NCBI GenBank assembly: GCA_963731125.1
Contig: CAVSVP010000008.1
Span: 558,001 to 622,000 of the forward strand
Direction of reading: 5' to 3'
DNA from: CAVSVP01 sp963731125
GTDB lineage: Bacteria > Pseudomonadota > Gammaproteobacteria > Competibacterales > Competibacteraceae
DNA length: 64,000 nucleotides
The notes beneath the pieces are model-generated. The model did no database searches, was not told the DNA's origin, and saw only the letters and a list, made by a program, of their open reading frames with translations. Positions 8,961 through 16,753 of the stretch are shown here, piece after piece. A program made the translations under genes and the position numbers. Within the stretch, counting starts at the first letter, position 1. Each line of letters starts with the position of its first letter.

Positions 8961-9383
8961 TTACCCTTCCAGCCCCGCCCGGATCTGCCCGGCGATTGTC
9001 TGAATCTCCTCCGGGTTGCCGGGTCCGCGGCCGTGAGAGCCCGGATGCTCGCCTCTGTGGATGGGGATAATGTGGACATGATAGTGGAACACAGTCTGGC
9101 CGGCGGCGCTGCCGTTGAACTGGCTGACGCGCATACCGTCCGGTTGCAGGGCTCGCTGGATGGCCTGGGCGATGCGCCGGCTAGTCATTGCCACGGCAGC
9201 GAGCGGGGAGTCGTCGATATCCAGCAGGGTTTCGAAGTGTTCCTTGGCGATAATCAGCGTATGGCCGGCGCCGGCCGGGTTAATATCCATAAACGTCAGG
9301 GTGAGTTCGTCTTCGTGGACCTTGATGGCCGGAATGTCGCCTCGGACAATCTTGCAGAATACGCAATTATCCTGTTGCCGCAT
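8961..9383 (-). CDS. HIT-family nucleotide hydrolase/transferase
   Basis: The 140-residue protein starts with CVFCKIVRGDIPA and contains the histidine triad FHYHVHIIP near residue 100, which is characteristic of HIT proteins (HINT-like purine nucleoside phosphoramidases). Paired Cys at the N-terminus and a His suggest the usual zinc site. AGGAGC lies 8 bases before the ATG. It is first gene of a two-gene unit with the SDR. Confidence 0.93.
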   Translation of the reverse strand: MRQQDNCVFCKIVRGDIPAIKVHEDELTLTFMDINPAGAGHTLIIAKEHFETLLDIDDSPLAAVAMTSRRIAQAIQRALQPDGMRVSQFNGSAAGQTVFHYHVHIIPIHRGEHPGSHGRGPGNPEEIQTIAGQIRAGLEG

Positions 9384-9531
9384 GGGGGTTGCTCCTGAAG
9401 TGATGGTTGATTGACGAGTCTGGAAAAAACGGCATTGTAGTTAATGGTAGATCGGCACCCGCCGGTCTGAGCGTAATAAGCATCGTAGTGTCATTATAGC
9501 GTCATTACGATCTTACAGTTCTCCGGCGGGC

Positions 9532-10134
9532 CTAATCGAGGCTTCCCACCCGGATAAATTCCACCCGCCGGTTTCGCGCCCGTCCCACTCTTGTCGCATT
9601 AGACGCAATGGGTTGGCTTTCTCCGTAAGCCTTGACGATAAATCGGGTTTCCGGGATACCCTGAGCGGTCAGGTAATCTTCCACCGCCTGGGCGCGGCGG
9701 CGGGATAAGTTCCAGTTGTAAGTTTCCGCACCGGTGTTATCGGTATGTCCCGCAATGACCAGCACGGCGTCGGCTAACCCGCCTTTCAGGGCCTGAGCGT
9801 ATTGGTTCAGCAGGGAATAAGCGTCCCCGCGAATCCGGGCAGAGTTCACATCGAAATGAATCAGGGCGGCCGCCTTTGGCAGATCTTGTAAAATGGTGTA
9901 ACTGTTCGTGTCCACGACGGGTGAATATTGCATCGGATCATTAACGATACCCGCCGGGCCGCGCCATTTATCGACGAAGCTCCGGTATTTGGGAGCTTTC
10001 AGGGCCTGTTCGATCTCGGCGGCGGTGGTTGGAAACGGGGGAGTGTCCGCAATCGCTATACTTCCCGCTAAACTCAGCAGCCATCCGCCGAGCCATCCGT
10101 AAAGGCATTGCCGGTTAAAATGAAGCTGCTTCAT
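9532..10134 (-). CDS. OmpA-family peptidoglycan-binding lipoprotein/periplasmic protein
   Basis: The 200-residue product starts at the ATG at 10134, where AGGAGG sits 6 bases upstream; a longer frame to 10326 has no such signal. A signal peptide (LGGWLLSLAGSIAIADT) precedes an approximately 60-residue linker. The OmpA C-terminal domain runs from IHFDVNSARI through GHTDNTGAETYNWNLSRRRA to RARNRRVEF and binds diaminopimelate in peptidoglycan. No lipobox is seen, so it is probably periplasmic. It lies 178 bases downstream of the DUF4384 genes and may belong to the same envelope module. Confidence 0.9.
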   Translation of the reverse strand: MKQLHFNRQCLYGWLGGWLLSLAGSIAIADTPPFPTTAAEIEQALKAPKYRSFVDKWRGPAGIVNDPMQYSPVVDTNSYTILQDLPKAAALIHFDVNSARIRGDAYSLLNQYAQALKGGLADAVLVIAGHTDNTGAETYNWNLSRRRAQAVEDYLTAQGIPETRFIVKAYGESQPIASNATRVGRARNRRVEFIRVGSLD

Positions 10135-10213
10135 TGAGAACCTCCTAATGGCATTTAAGCAAATTGGTTGGCGCCGCTTGCAGTCTTGCTGAACCATGCA
10201 GTTATAAAAGAAC

Positions 10214-10238
10214 TTTCTCTCCCACCAGGGGAGAGGGG
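10214..10238 (-). repeat. Interspersed repeat C, copy 1
   Basis: A palindrome of the CCTCTCCCCTGGTGGGAGAGG type on the minus strand, followed by a degenerate purine-rich stretch to about 10282. Other copies are at 14564-14602, 22299-22337 and 37898-37936. It fills the gap between the OmpA and DUF4384 genes. Confidence 0.6.
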
Positions 10239-10312
10239 AAAAAAGAAGCCTGCTCCGGCCAGGGGAAAGGGAGAAAAAAGACCTCCATGAGCAAAAAACG
10301 CATTGCAGCGCC

Positions 10313-11029
10313 TTAACGATGCTCAAAGGTTACGACGCTTACGCACTCCGGGCATAAGTCTTTTACCTGCCGGGCCGGCAGATTGAATATCTCACCCTTT
10401 GCCCAGGGTAAAACCGTCGTGGCCTGACTTTCGTCCGGGACAATATCCGCCAGTCCTCTATTGGTGAGGCTGCGCGTCAACTGCGCCTGCAATGCGTTGG
10501 CGCGTGCCATCTGCTGTTGCCGGCGGGCCTGGAGAATGGCCTCATAGCGGTTTTCCAGCTCCTCATCGGGTTGCCGGGAGGCCATAAAGTAAATCACCTC
10601 GGGACCGCGCTGTTCATCCAGTTTAAAGGCTTTGTCGGGGGCGGGCAGCGTATAGGAAACGCCGGCCTTGACGGGATTATGATTATTGACCTGCACCCCC
10701 TTAAACGCTTCCATGGGAAAGAGCCGATAGATTGTCTCACTGCTGTCGAGCTGAAAGATATAAACGTAGCTGTCTTCCTGGGGCGTAAACTGAATCTTAT
10801 AGTGATCGTCGGAGTGCAATACGGCGCCTTCGGTCAGAGGCTTAAGAGGACCTTGACCGCCGGGGCGGTAGACATAGTTCACCTGAAAACGTAGCGGCTG
10901 GCGGGGAATATCTTCGTCTTTAACGATTTCGTCGAGACCGCGGTCGTCGGCGTCGCCCCAGGCCGGCCCGGCAGTCAGCATACCGGCTAACACCAGCACA
11001 GTATAGCCGTAACGCAACGTTGGCTTCAT
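10313..11029 (-). CDS. DUF4384-domain secreted protein
   Basis: The 238-residue protein has a signal peptide (YTVLVLAGMLTAGPAWG) and then a DUF4384 domain (about residues 45-150). Its core is VNYVYRPGGQGPLKPLTEG, YKIQFTPQEDSYVYIFQLD, and IYRLFPMEAFKGVQVN. DUF4384 is common in bacterial proteins next to or fused with caspase-like or kinase domains and is thought to act outside the cytoplasm; its biochemical role is not established. The C-terminal third has two Cys (CPECV) that could form a disulfide. The start lies 12 bases beyond the intact-frame stop of its paralogue. Confidence 0.85.
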   Translation of the reverse strand: MKPTLRYGYTVLVLAGMLTAGPAWGDADDRGLDEIVKDEDIPRQPLRFQVNYVYRPGGQGPLKPLTEGAVLHSDDHYKIQFTPQEDSYVYIFQLDSSETIYRLFPMEAFKGVQVNNHNPVKAGVSYTLPAPDKAFKLDEQRGPEVIYFMASRQPDEELENRYEAILQARRQQQMARANALQAQLTRSLTNRGLADIVPDESQATTVLPWAKGEIFNLPARQVKDLCPECVSVVTFEHR

Positions 11030-11041
11030 GGCGTCTTTCTC

Positions 11042-11661
11042 CTACGGCAAATGTAAAAAGGTGATTTTCGACACCTCGGCCGGCCCGCCTTGGTGAAGTG
11101 TTTGCAACAGTATGTCGCGAAGGTCTGCGATCCGTTCGCTGTGCTGCTGGCGGCGGGCCTGCTGAAGCGCCTGGTATTGCGCTTCGAGCGCAGTACTGGG
11201 TTCTCGAAAGGCGAGAAAGAAAAGGCTTTCCTGGCCCGCCTGATTGATCTAATTGGAAAGACATGATTCGCGGCAGGCAGTTGGTATTGCCGCCCCGCCT
11301 TTACCGGATTGGTTTGATTGACCGCAACACCCTTAAAGCTTTCCATGGGAAAGAGCCGATGGATGGTCCGGCTGCTGTCGAGCTGGAAGATGTACACATA
11401 GCTGTCTTCCTGCGGAGTAAACCATATCTTGTAATAATCACCGGAATGCAATTCGCTACCGTCGGTGATTTTCTGGAAATCCGCCTGGCCGGCTGGACGA
11501 TAAAGATAGTTTACCTGAAAAGTCGGGTGGGAATTTTTCGCCGAAGGAAAGTGCGGTATGACGTTGATCAAGGTGACGATAGCGGCTATCAAGGCAGTGA
11601 TAGCCACAATGATTTCAGCGAATGTTTTCCACTTTGATTGACTTGCGCCATTATTACTCAT
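11042..11661 (-). pseudogene. DUF4384 paralogue with two frameshifts
   Basis: The first about 135 codons read as an N-terminal membrane helix (FAEIIVAITALIAAIVTLIN) followed by a DUF4384 domain closely similar to the next gene (FTPQEDSYVYIFQLDSS, RLFPMESFKGVAVN). After LPAANHVF the frame turns to nonsense. Removing one T from the TTT at about 11256 restores FQLDQSGGP. Removing one G a few codons later restores ESLFFLAFREPSTALEAQY, which aligns with the paralogue and ends at a TAG (11042-11044) just before the next gene's start. Two extra bases could be real inactivation or sequencing error in homopolymers. Confidence 0.75.
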
Positions 11662-11800
11662 GGCAATGTCTGTATAAATATTATGGAATGAAATGGTATA
11701 TCACTATTACGCTCGTCCGTTCGGTGTTTGCGCCGGGGGAGGCGTTGGGAGCGGACGATTCATCTTACTTTACTTGATTTTGGCATAAAGGGGCGCACCA

Positions 11801-13483
11801 ATGAAACGCTCGGCGATGCTATGTAGGTTCGATAATCATGTCAGGATGTTGCTGGTGCTGCTGGCGTTATCTGTCGTTCCGGGGGTTCCGGCGCTGGGCG
11901 AGCAGCGGCTGGCGTTGGTCATCGGCAATGCCGCCTACCGTGGCAACGATGCACTCGATAATCCGATCAACGATGCCCAGGATATGGCCGCCGCGCTGCG
12001 TCAGGTAGATTTTGAGGTTATGGAGGTTTATGACGCCGATCGCAGAGAAATGAAAACGGCGATTCGATCCTTTGGCCGAAAATTGCGGCGAGAGGATGTG
12101 GGCTTGTTTTATTTTTCCGGTCATGGTGTTCAATACGCCGGAGAAAACTATCTGATTCCCATTGGTGCGGTAGGCGCGATCACGGCGGTAGGCCACTTTG
12201 ACTATGAGGCCGTACCTGCGGGTTATGTAACGTCTGTGATGGAGGATGCCAATAATGATCTAAACGTCGTAATCCTGGATGCCTGTCGTGATAATCCCTT
12301 TAAAGGCTTGTTTCGGGGATCAGGTCCTGAGGGGCTTCAGCCGATGGAGGTGCCTAGCGGGTCAATTCTCGCCTATTCCACGCGGCCGGGCACTAAGGCG
12401 TTGGATGGCCGGGGCCGCAATAGTCCTTATGTGAAGCATCTCAAGCGGGCATTGTTGCAGCCTGGCCTTACCATCGAAGCGATGCTGAGAAGCGTGCGGG
12501 TGGCGGTGATGCAGGAAACCGGTGGTAAGCAGGCGCCGGGATACTATTCCGAATTAAATCGATCGTTTTGTTTTATCGGTCCTTGCGGGTCGGTTGGGCA
12601 GGTTCCTCAGGTTCAGGCCCCCTTGGCGGCACCGGAGGAGACATCGGTATTCCAAGACAGGCTACGAGATGGTTCCCCGGGGCCGGAGATGGTAAGGATT
12701 CCGGCAGGGGAGTTTTTGATGGGATCGCCGGAGAATGAGGAGGGCCGTTATGGTAACGAGAAACAGCGTCGGGTGCGGATCGAGCGGGATTTTACCATCG
12801 GTAGATATGAGGTAACCGTGGGGCAATTTCAGCAATTCGTCGAGGTGACGGGCTACCGGACGGAAGCTGAGACCGGTGATGGTTGTTATGTCTGGGATGG
12901 CAGTGCCTGGAAAAAGGATTCCAATAAGACCTGGCGGAATCCGGGATTTCAACAAGACGCTGGGCATCCCGTGGTGTGTGTAAGCTGGAATGATGTGCTG
13001 GCCTATACGGAATGGCTTTCCCGGCAAACGGGGCAATCGTACCGTCTGCCGACGGAGGCGGAGTGGGAATATGCGGCGCGGGTGGGGACGCAGACGGCGC
13101 GGTATTGGGGAGATAATCCCGATGACGGTTGTGCCTATGCTAATGGGGCGGATCAGACTCTTAAAGCGGAACTTGGCTGGAGTCCTGTTATGAATTGTCA
13201 GGATGGTTATGTGTATACGGCACCGGTAGGCCGTTTTCGGGCCAATGGGTGGGGCCTTTACGATATGTTGGGCAATGTCTGGGAATGGACCTGTTCTGGG
13301 TACGATGAGAACTACGGTGGTGCAGAGTCGGAGTGCATAAGCAAAAATCGTGCCGACCCTCGTGTGCTCCGGGGCGGCTCCTGGGACAACTACCCGCATA
13401 GGGTGCGTGCGGCGAACCGCTACGGGGACACGCCGGCTTTCCGGACCAGCGGCCTGGGGTTTCGCCTGGCCAGGAATTTATAA
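11801..13483 (+). CDS. Exported caspase-like peptidase fused to an FGE/C-type-lectin-fold domain
   Basis: The 560-residue protein begins with a signal peptide (MLLVLLALSVVPGVPALG, after a short basic lead). A caspase/peptidase C14 domain follows: RLALVIGNAAY, catalytic His108 in YFSGHGVQY and Cys162 in VILDACRDN. A short linker leads to an FGE-sulfatase domain (about residues 288-560): MVRIPAGEFLMGSPENEEG, YEVTVGQFQQFV, YRLPTEAEWEYAARVG, LYDMLGNVWEW and RVLRGGSWDN to GFRLARNL. The active-site Cys pair of true FGE is not evident, so the domain is more likely a ligand-binding scaffold. The last about 35 residues resemble DGR variable regions. AAAGGGG precedes the ATG. A strong terminator follows at 13516. 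It is transcribed away from the DUF4384/OmpA genes. Confidence 0.92.
   Translation: MKRSAMLCRFDNHVRMLLVLLALSVVPGVPALGEQRLALVIGNAAYRGNDALDNPINDAQDMAAALRQVDFEVMEVYDADRREMKTAIRSFGRKLRREDVGLFYFSGHGVQYAGENYLIPIGAVGAITAVGHFDYEAVPAGYVTSVMEDANNDLNVVILDACRDNPFKGLFRGSGPEGLQPMEVPSGSILAYSTRPGTKALDGRGRNSPYVKHLKRALLQPGLTIEAMLRSVRVAVMQETGGKQAPGYYSELNRSFCFIGPCGSVGQVPQVQAPLAAPEETSVFQDRLRDGSPGPEMVRIPAGEFLMGSPENEEGRYGNEKQRRVRIERDFTIGRYEVTVGQFQQFVEVTGYRTEAETGDGCYVWDGSAWKKDSNKTWRNPGFQQDAGHPVVCVSWNDVLAYTEWLSRQTGQSYRLPTEAEWEYAARVGTQTARYWGDNPDDGCAYANGADQTLKAELGWSPVMNCQDGYVYTAPVGRFRANGWGLYDMLGNVWEWTCSGYDENYGGAESECISKNRADPRVLRGGSWDNYPHRVRAANRYGDTPAFRTSGLGFRLARNL
13367..13474 (+). other. DGR variable-region-like segment
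   Basis: The codons for RVLRGGSW and GFRLAR bracket a stretch matching the usual DGR scaffold (variable-P-variable-R-A-A-N-R-variable-T-P-variable-R-variable-L-G-F-R). Scaffold positions are conserved. The positions normally held by AAC codons in template repeats carry D, Y, Y, D, F, T, S and G, nearly all as NNC codons (GAC, TAC, TAC, GAC, TTC, ACC, AGC, GGC). That is the footprint expected from adenine-specific mutagenesis of AAC. No template repeat or reverse transcriptase is seen in this window, so the assignment is inference. Confidence 0.45.
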
Positions 13484-13515
13484 CCCTTTGAACTTGTTAC
13501 TTTTACTCTTTACCA

Positions 13516-13551
13516 ACGGCCAGGGCGCCTTGCGCCCTGGCCGTTTTTTTT
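13516..13551 (+). terminator. Rho-independent terminator of the caspase-FGE gene
   Basis: A perfect 13-bp stem (ACGGCCAGGGCGC with GCGCCCTGGCCGT, loop CTT) is followed by eight T. It begins 32 bases after the stop codon. A GC-rich hairpin in this position is also a known feature downstream of DGR variable regions. Confidence 0.9.
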
Positions 13552-13699
13552 GACGGTTTTTTCACCGGCCAAAAGTCCCTGATCTAATCGGATGTCACCC
13601 TAAAACCATTAAAGACACCCCCCCCACGGACAGGTTATCTTATCCGCCTCAGGCAATGCTACCTTACCCATAACAACGAACAACCGGAGAACCCGTACG

Positions 13700-14434
13700 A
13701 TGGACATTCTGCTTGACCCCCAACTCTGGGCCAGCCTGTTGACCCTGACCGCCCTGGAAATCGTCCTGGGCATCGATAATCTGGTCTTTATCTCCATCCT
13801 CTCTAACCACCTGCCGGTCGAACAGCAAAGCAAAGCCCGCCGCACCGGCCTGGCGCTGGCGGTCATTACCCGCCTGCTGCTGCTGGCCAGCATTGCCTGG
13901 CTGGTGGGGCTGACGGCTCCCTTGTTCAGCATTGCCGGTCACGGCGTTTCTCTGCGGGATCTGATTCTGCTGGGGGGCGGCCTGTTCCTGCTGGCCAAGG
14001 GCACCACGGAAATCCACACCACCGTCGAGGGCGTTGAGGAAGAAATCCGCGAGTCCAAAGCGGCGAGCTTTACCACCGTCATTATCCAGATCATGATCCT
14101 GGATATCGTGTTTTCGCTGGATAGCGTTATCACCGCCGTGGGTATGGCCCAGCATCTATCGGTCATGGCCGCCGCCATTATTATTGCCGTCATTATTATG
14201 CTGTTTGCCGCCGACCCCTTAAGCCGCTTTATCAATGCCCACTTGTCTGTAAAGATGCTGGCGCTGAGCTTTCTGATATTGGTAGGCGTGGCATTGATCG
14301 CCGATGGATTGGGCTTTCATATTCCCAAAGGCTATCTCTATTTTGCAATCGCTTTCTCGGTGGGGGTGGAAGCGCTCAATCTGAGGGCGACTCAGCGGCG
14401 CCGGCAGAGAGCCGCGGCCGAGCAATCCGGTTAA
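13700..14434 (+). CDS. TerC-family integral membrane protein
   Basis: The 244-residue protein has about seven membrane helices and the TerC signatures ALEIVLGIDNLVFISIL and IMILDIVFSLDSVITAVG. The acidic residues within these helices are typical metal-transport positions. Members of this family (YgdQ, YoaE, MeeY/MeeF types) are implicated in manganese or calcium export, including metalation of exported proteins; the substrate here is inference. GGAG lies 12 bases before the ATG. It appears monocistronic. Confidence 0.92.
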   Translation: MDILLDPQLWASLLTLTALEIVLGIDNLVFISILSNHLPVEQQSKARRTGLALAVITRLLLLASIAWLVGLTAPLFSIAGHGVSLRDLILLGGGLFLLAKGTTEIHTTVEGVEEEIRESKAASFTTVIIQIMILDIVFSLDSVITAVGMAQHLSVMAAAIIIAVIIMLFAADPLSRFINAHLSVKMLALSFLILVGVALIADGLGFHIPKGYLYFAIAFSVGVEALNLRATQRRRQRAAAEQSG

Positions 14435-14508
14435 GGCAATTTCTTGAAAAACGCTACCGGCAGTCTGGATGAGGGAAAACGAAATGCAGGATTGAGATGC
14501 CTACCGAC

Positions 14509-14602
14509 CCCGGATTTCGCTACGCTGCATCCAGGCTACAAAAAAGTAGGGGTTAGCCGTTAACTCCCTCTCCCCTGGTGGGAGAGGGTTGGGGTGAGGG
14601 GG
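14509..14602. repeat. Repeat B copy 1 followed by repeat C copy 2
   Basis: 14509-14539 is the REP-like element B (minus orientation, GTAGCCTGGATG...AATCCGGG). A degenerate B relative precedes it at about 14463-14500. 14564-14602 is repeat C (CTCCCTCTCCCCTGGTGGG and GAGAGGGTTGGGGTGAGGGG). Together they fill the TerC-DUF188 gap, and no gene lies there. Confidence 0.75.
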
Positions 14603-14627
14603 ATATACATGAGTGGGCATCCATCGG

Positions 14628-15077
14628 CTATTTAGGGCACTTGGCCAAAATACGATCCAACTGATTGGCAAAGGAATGCCGCTCACTCTGGCTGAGTGGC
14701 GAGGGACCGCCCGTATTAATGCCGCTCGCCCGCAGCGTATCCAAGAAATCCCTCATATTTAACCGCGCCTTAATATTGGCTTTGCTATAAAGCTCCCCCC
14801 GCGGGTTTAGCGCCATTCCGTCTTTTTCGATCACTGCTGCCGCCAGGGGAATATCACCGGTAATGACCAAATCACCCGCCGCCACTCTTTTCACGATCTC
14901 GTTATCGGTTACGTCAAAACCCGCTGCCACTTGCAGTGATTTGATATAGCGTGATGGTGGCGTGGCTAACGCCTGGTTGGCAACCAACGTCAGTGGAATG
15001 CTTTTGCGTTCTGCCGCCCGAAATAAGATGTCCTTAATCACCTTGGGACAGGCATCTGCGTCTACCCAAATATGCAT
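14628..15077 (-). CDS. YaiI/YqxD-family (DUF188) protein
   Basis: The 149-residue protein begins MHIWVDADACPKVIKDILFR and carries DLVITGDIPLAAAVIEKDG and NPRGELYSKANIKARL. These are the hallmark blocks of the DUF188/YaiI family, which has a PIN-like fold with conserved Asp residues. Nuclease activity is suspected from the fold only. Length matches the family. No strong Shine-Dalgarno is seen. Confidence 0.93.
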   Translation of the reverse strand: MHIWVDADACPKVIKDILFRAAERKSIPLTLVANQALATPPSRYIKSLQVAAGFDVTDNEIVKRVAAGDLVITGDIPLAAAVIEKDGMALNPRGELYSKANIKARLNMRDFLDTLRASGINTGGPSPLSQSERHSFANQLDRILAKCPK

Positions 15078-15193
15078 TTTACTGCCACGTTCCCATGGAA
15101 TGTCTAGTTGACCGACGTTTCACTGGAAGAGGTGAAATGATTCGCCGGGAAAAGCGTTGGTTAGCGGTTACGCTCATGATGTTTTGCTTTCTC

Positions 15194-15475
15194 TTAGGTT
15201 TTTCCTTTTGTTCCAGGGTCTTTTCTCGGGCTGATCAGTTCCAAACGCTCACCATATTCTTCAATAATTTGCCGGCGCAGTGCTTCCCGCTTGTCTTCGG
15301 GAACTCCGAAGGCCAAAGCGGAATAATCCCAATCCCGTTGCCGAATGACATCCCGCTCAAATTTGCCCGCACAGGTTTCACAAAGCCCTAGATCATCTAG
15401 AGGGCTATAACAGTCACATCCTTGGCATTCGCCTTCATAGAAACCAAAAGCGTCATCGCTTTCTTGATCAATCAT
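15194..15475 (-). CDS. Small Cys-rich (zinc-ribbon-like) protein
   Basis: The 93-residue acidic protein has a cysteine cluster (CQGCDC...CETC, about residues 17-36) that could bind zinc, followed by a charged helical segment (PEDKREALRRQIIEEYGERL). AGAGGAA lies 8 bases upstream of the ATG, supporting translation. I recognise no specific function. Confidence 0.7.
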   Translation of the reverse strand: MIDQESDDAFGFYEGECQGCDCYSPLDDLGLCETCAGKFERDVIRQRDWDYSALAFGVPEDKREALRRQIIEEYGERLELISPRKDPGTKGKT

Positions 15476-15646
15476 GTGGAATTCCTCTGACTTTCTGCGT
15501 TGGCTCGATTAAGGATACGTCTGTAATACGAACTTCTTTCAGCAGTACCACATCGCAACCTTAGTGTTGCGATAATGTTAAAATCAACCGGCGCATTCAG
15601 CGGTCGGCTGTATTTTCTCAAAGCCTTAAGTTAGCTCACGGTTCGC

Positions 15647-16333
15647 TCATTTTTTACCTGACTTCGGTGCAGCGTACAGTAGGGCGTCGTTACGATGAAT
15701 GACATCGACTCCGACACGGAAGAAATACGCCAGCCAACTCACTATACCTATCAGTTTTACACCATCCTCAAATAAAAAAAATAAGTCTATGTCGGAAAGA
15801 TCAAACAAATCTACAGTGACCGAAATGCCAAAGAACAATAACGCAGTACCCAACAGGACATATTCTGTTTTCAGTATTACGGGGTAGAACCAGAAAAGGT
15901 AGAAAAGCATAAATACCGGGTAACAACTCAAGACAACTTCCTCGGGCACACCGAAACGTGGGAAGACTTCTTCGTGAAGGAGGAACACATCATCGAGACC
16001 GAGGTATAAAGTCAACATTCCGGAAACAAACAAAAATCGTCTGAACCCGGAGCAATCTGGATGTCTCGACAGAACGGTGGCACTAAATAGGCTGATTGCC
16101 GCCGCAGCAGACCAGAGAAAGATACCTGTCTGGGAAAGAAATCCAGTATAGAAAGGAGATTGATTGATGGCGTTTGGATCGCGGGTTAGGTCACTAAACG
16201 GGATTCCCTTCCAGAAATGCAAGAGTAACACTAAGCCTATAGGAATTGCCGAAACGACAGAAATCAAACCGATCATCGGCAGACTCGATCGGAATTGCGC
16301 GAGAAGAGAATACAGCGCTTTCATTTTTATCAT
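15647..16333 (-). CDS. Hypothetical multi-pass membrane protein
   Basis: The product is about 228 residues with seven predicted hydrophobic segments (for example LISVVSAIPIGLVLLLHFW, VFMLFYLFWFYPVIL and YVLLGTALLFFGISVTVDL). A conserved-looking acidic loop LGLDDVFLLHEEVFPRFG contains two Asp, two Glu and one His. The ATG at 16333 is chosen because the protein then begins just before the first hydrophobic stretch; 16324 is an alternative and the frame is open to 16426. The family is not recognised. Confidence 0.6.
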   Translation of the reverse strand: MIKMKALYSLLAQFRSSLPMIGLISVVSAIPIGLVLLLHFWKGIPFSDLTRDPNAINQSPFYTGFLSQTGIFLWSAAAAISLFSATVLSRHPDCSGFRRFLFVSGMLTLYLGLDDVFLLHEEVFPRFGVPEEVVLSCYPVFMLFYLFWFYPVILKTEYVLLGTALLFFGISVTVDLFDLSDIDLFFLFEDGVKLIGIVSWLAYFFRVGVDVIHRNDALLYAAPKSGKK

Positions 16334-16753
16334 TCCATTGTAGACATGAGCAACCCGCCCAACAGGAAATGGGCATCCTAAACGGCGCGTTAGACGGCCC
16401 CAAAATGGTGGCCGATTTCCAATCACTCCGAGTTTCTGACATTATTGCACGTCTACCGTAAAAAATACCACTAATCAAGAAAGGTAATACTCTAAGCTTA
16501 AAGTTGAAAACTAGCTGATGGTGAATTGCGCATTGTGACTAAATATTATATCATCATATTTAGTAGTATTTCCAAATAACCACCTGCTTAATTATTCCTC
16601 ACCTTTGCCCTTTCTCCCTAAACGTCAAAGGCTTAATGCCCTCTGTAAGGGGGAAATGGCCAAAATCGAGAACACGCCGCTAGGCTAGTTTTTCGCTTAG
16701 CCAGATCCCTACGGGAAGATCAAAGTGAAACTGAGCCCATGTTCGGGAGGCTG
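16334..16753. other. Intergenic region without a gene
   Basis: I see no convincing coding frame. It contains an AT-rich inverted repeat (CTAAATAT...ATATTTAG, about 16536-16562) and, near 16610-16675, a degenerate relative of repeat C ending GGGGGAAATGGCC, a string that also follows the repeat C copy at 22299 in slightly changed form. Confidence 0.4.

Noticed and set aside
10920..11264. 114-codon minus frame overlapping the DUF4384 genes
   Set aside because: It is an out-of-frame reading of the frameshifted paralogue; only a short part (FQLDQSGGPGK) belongs to the true protein.
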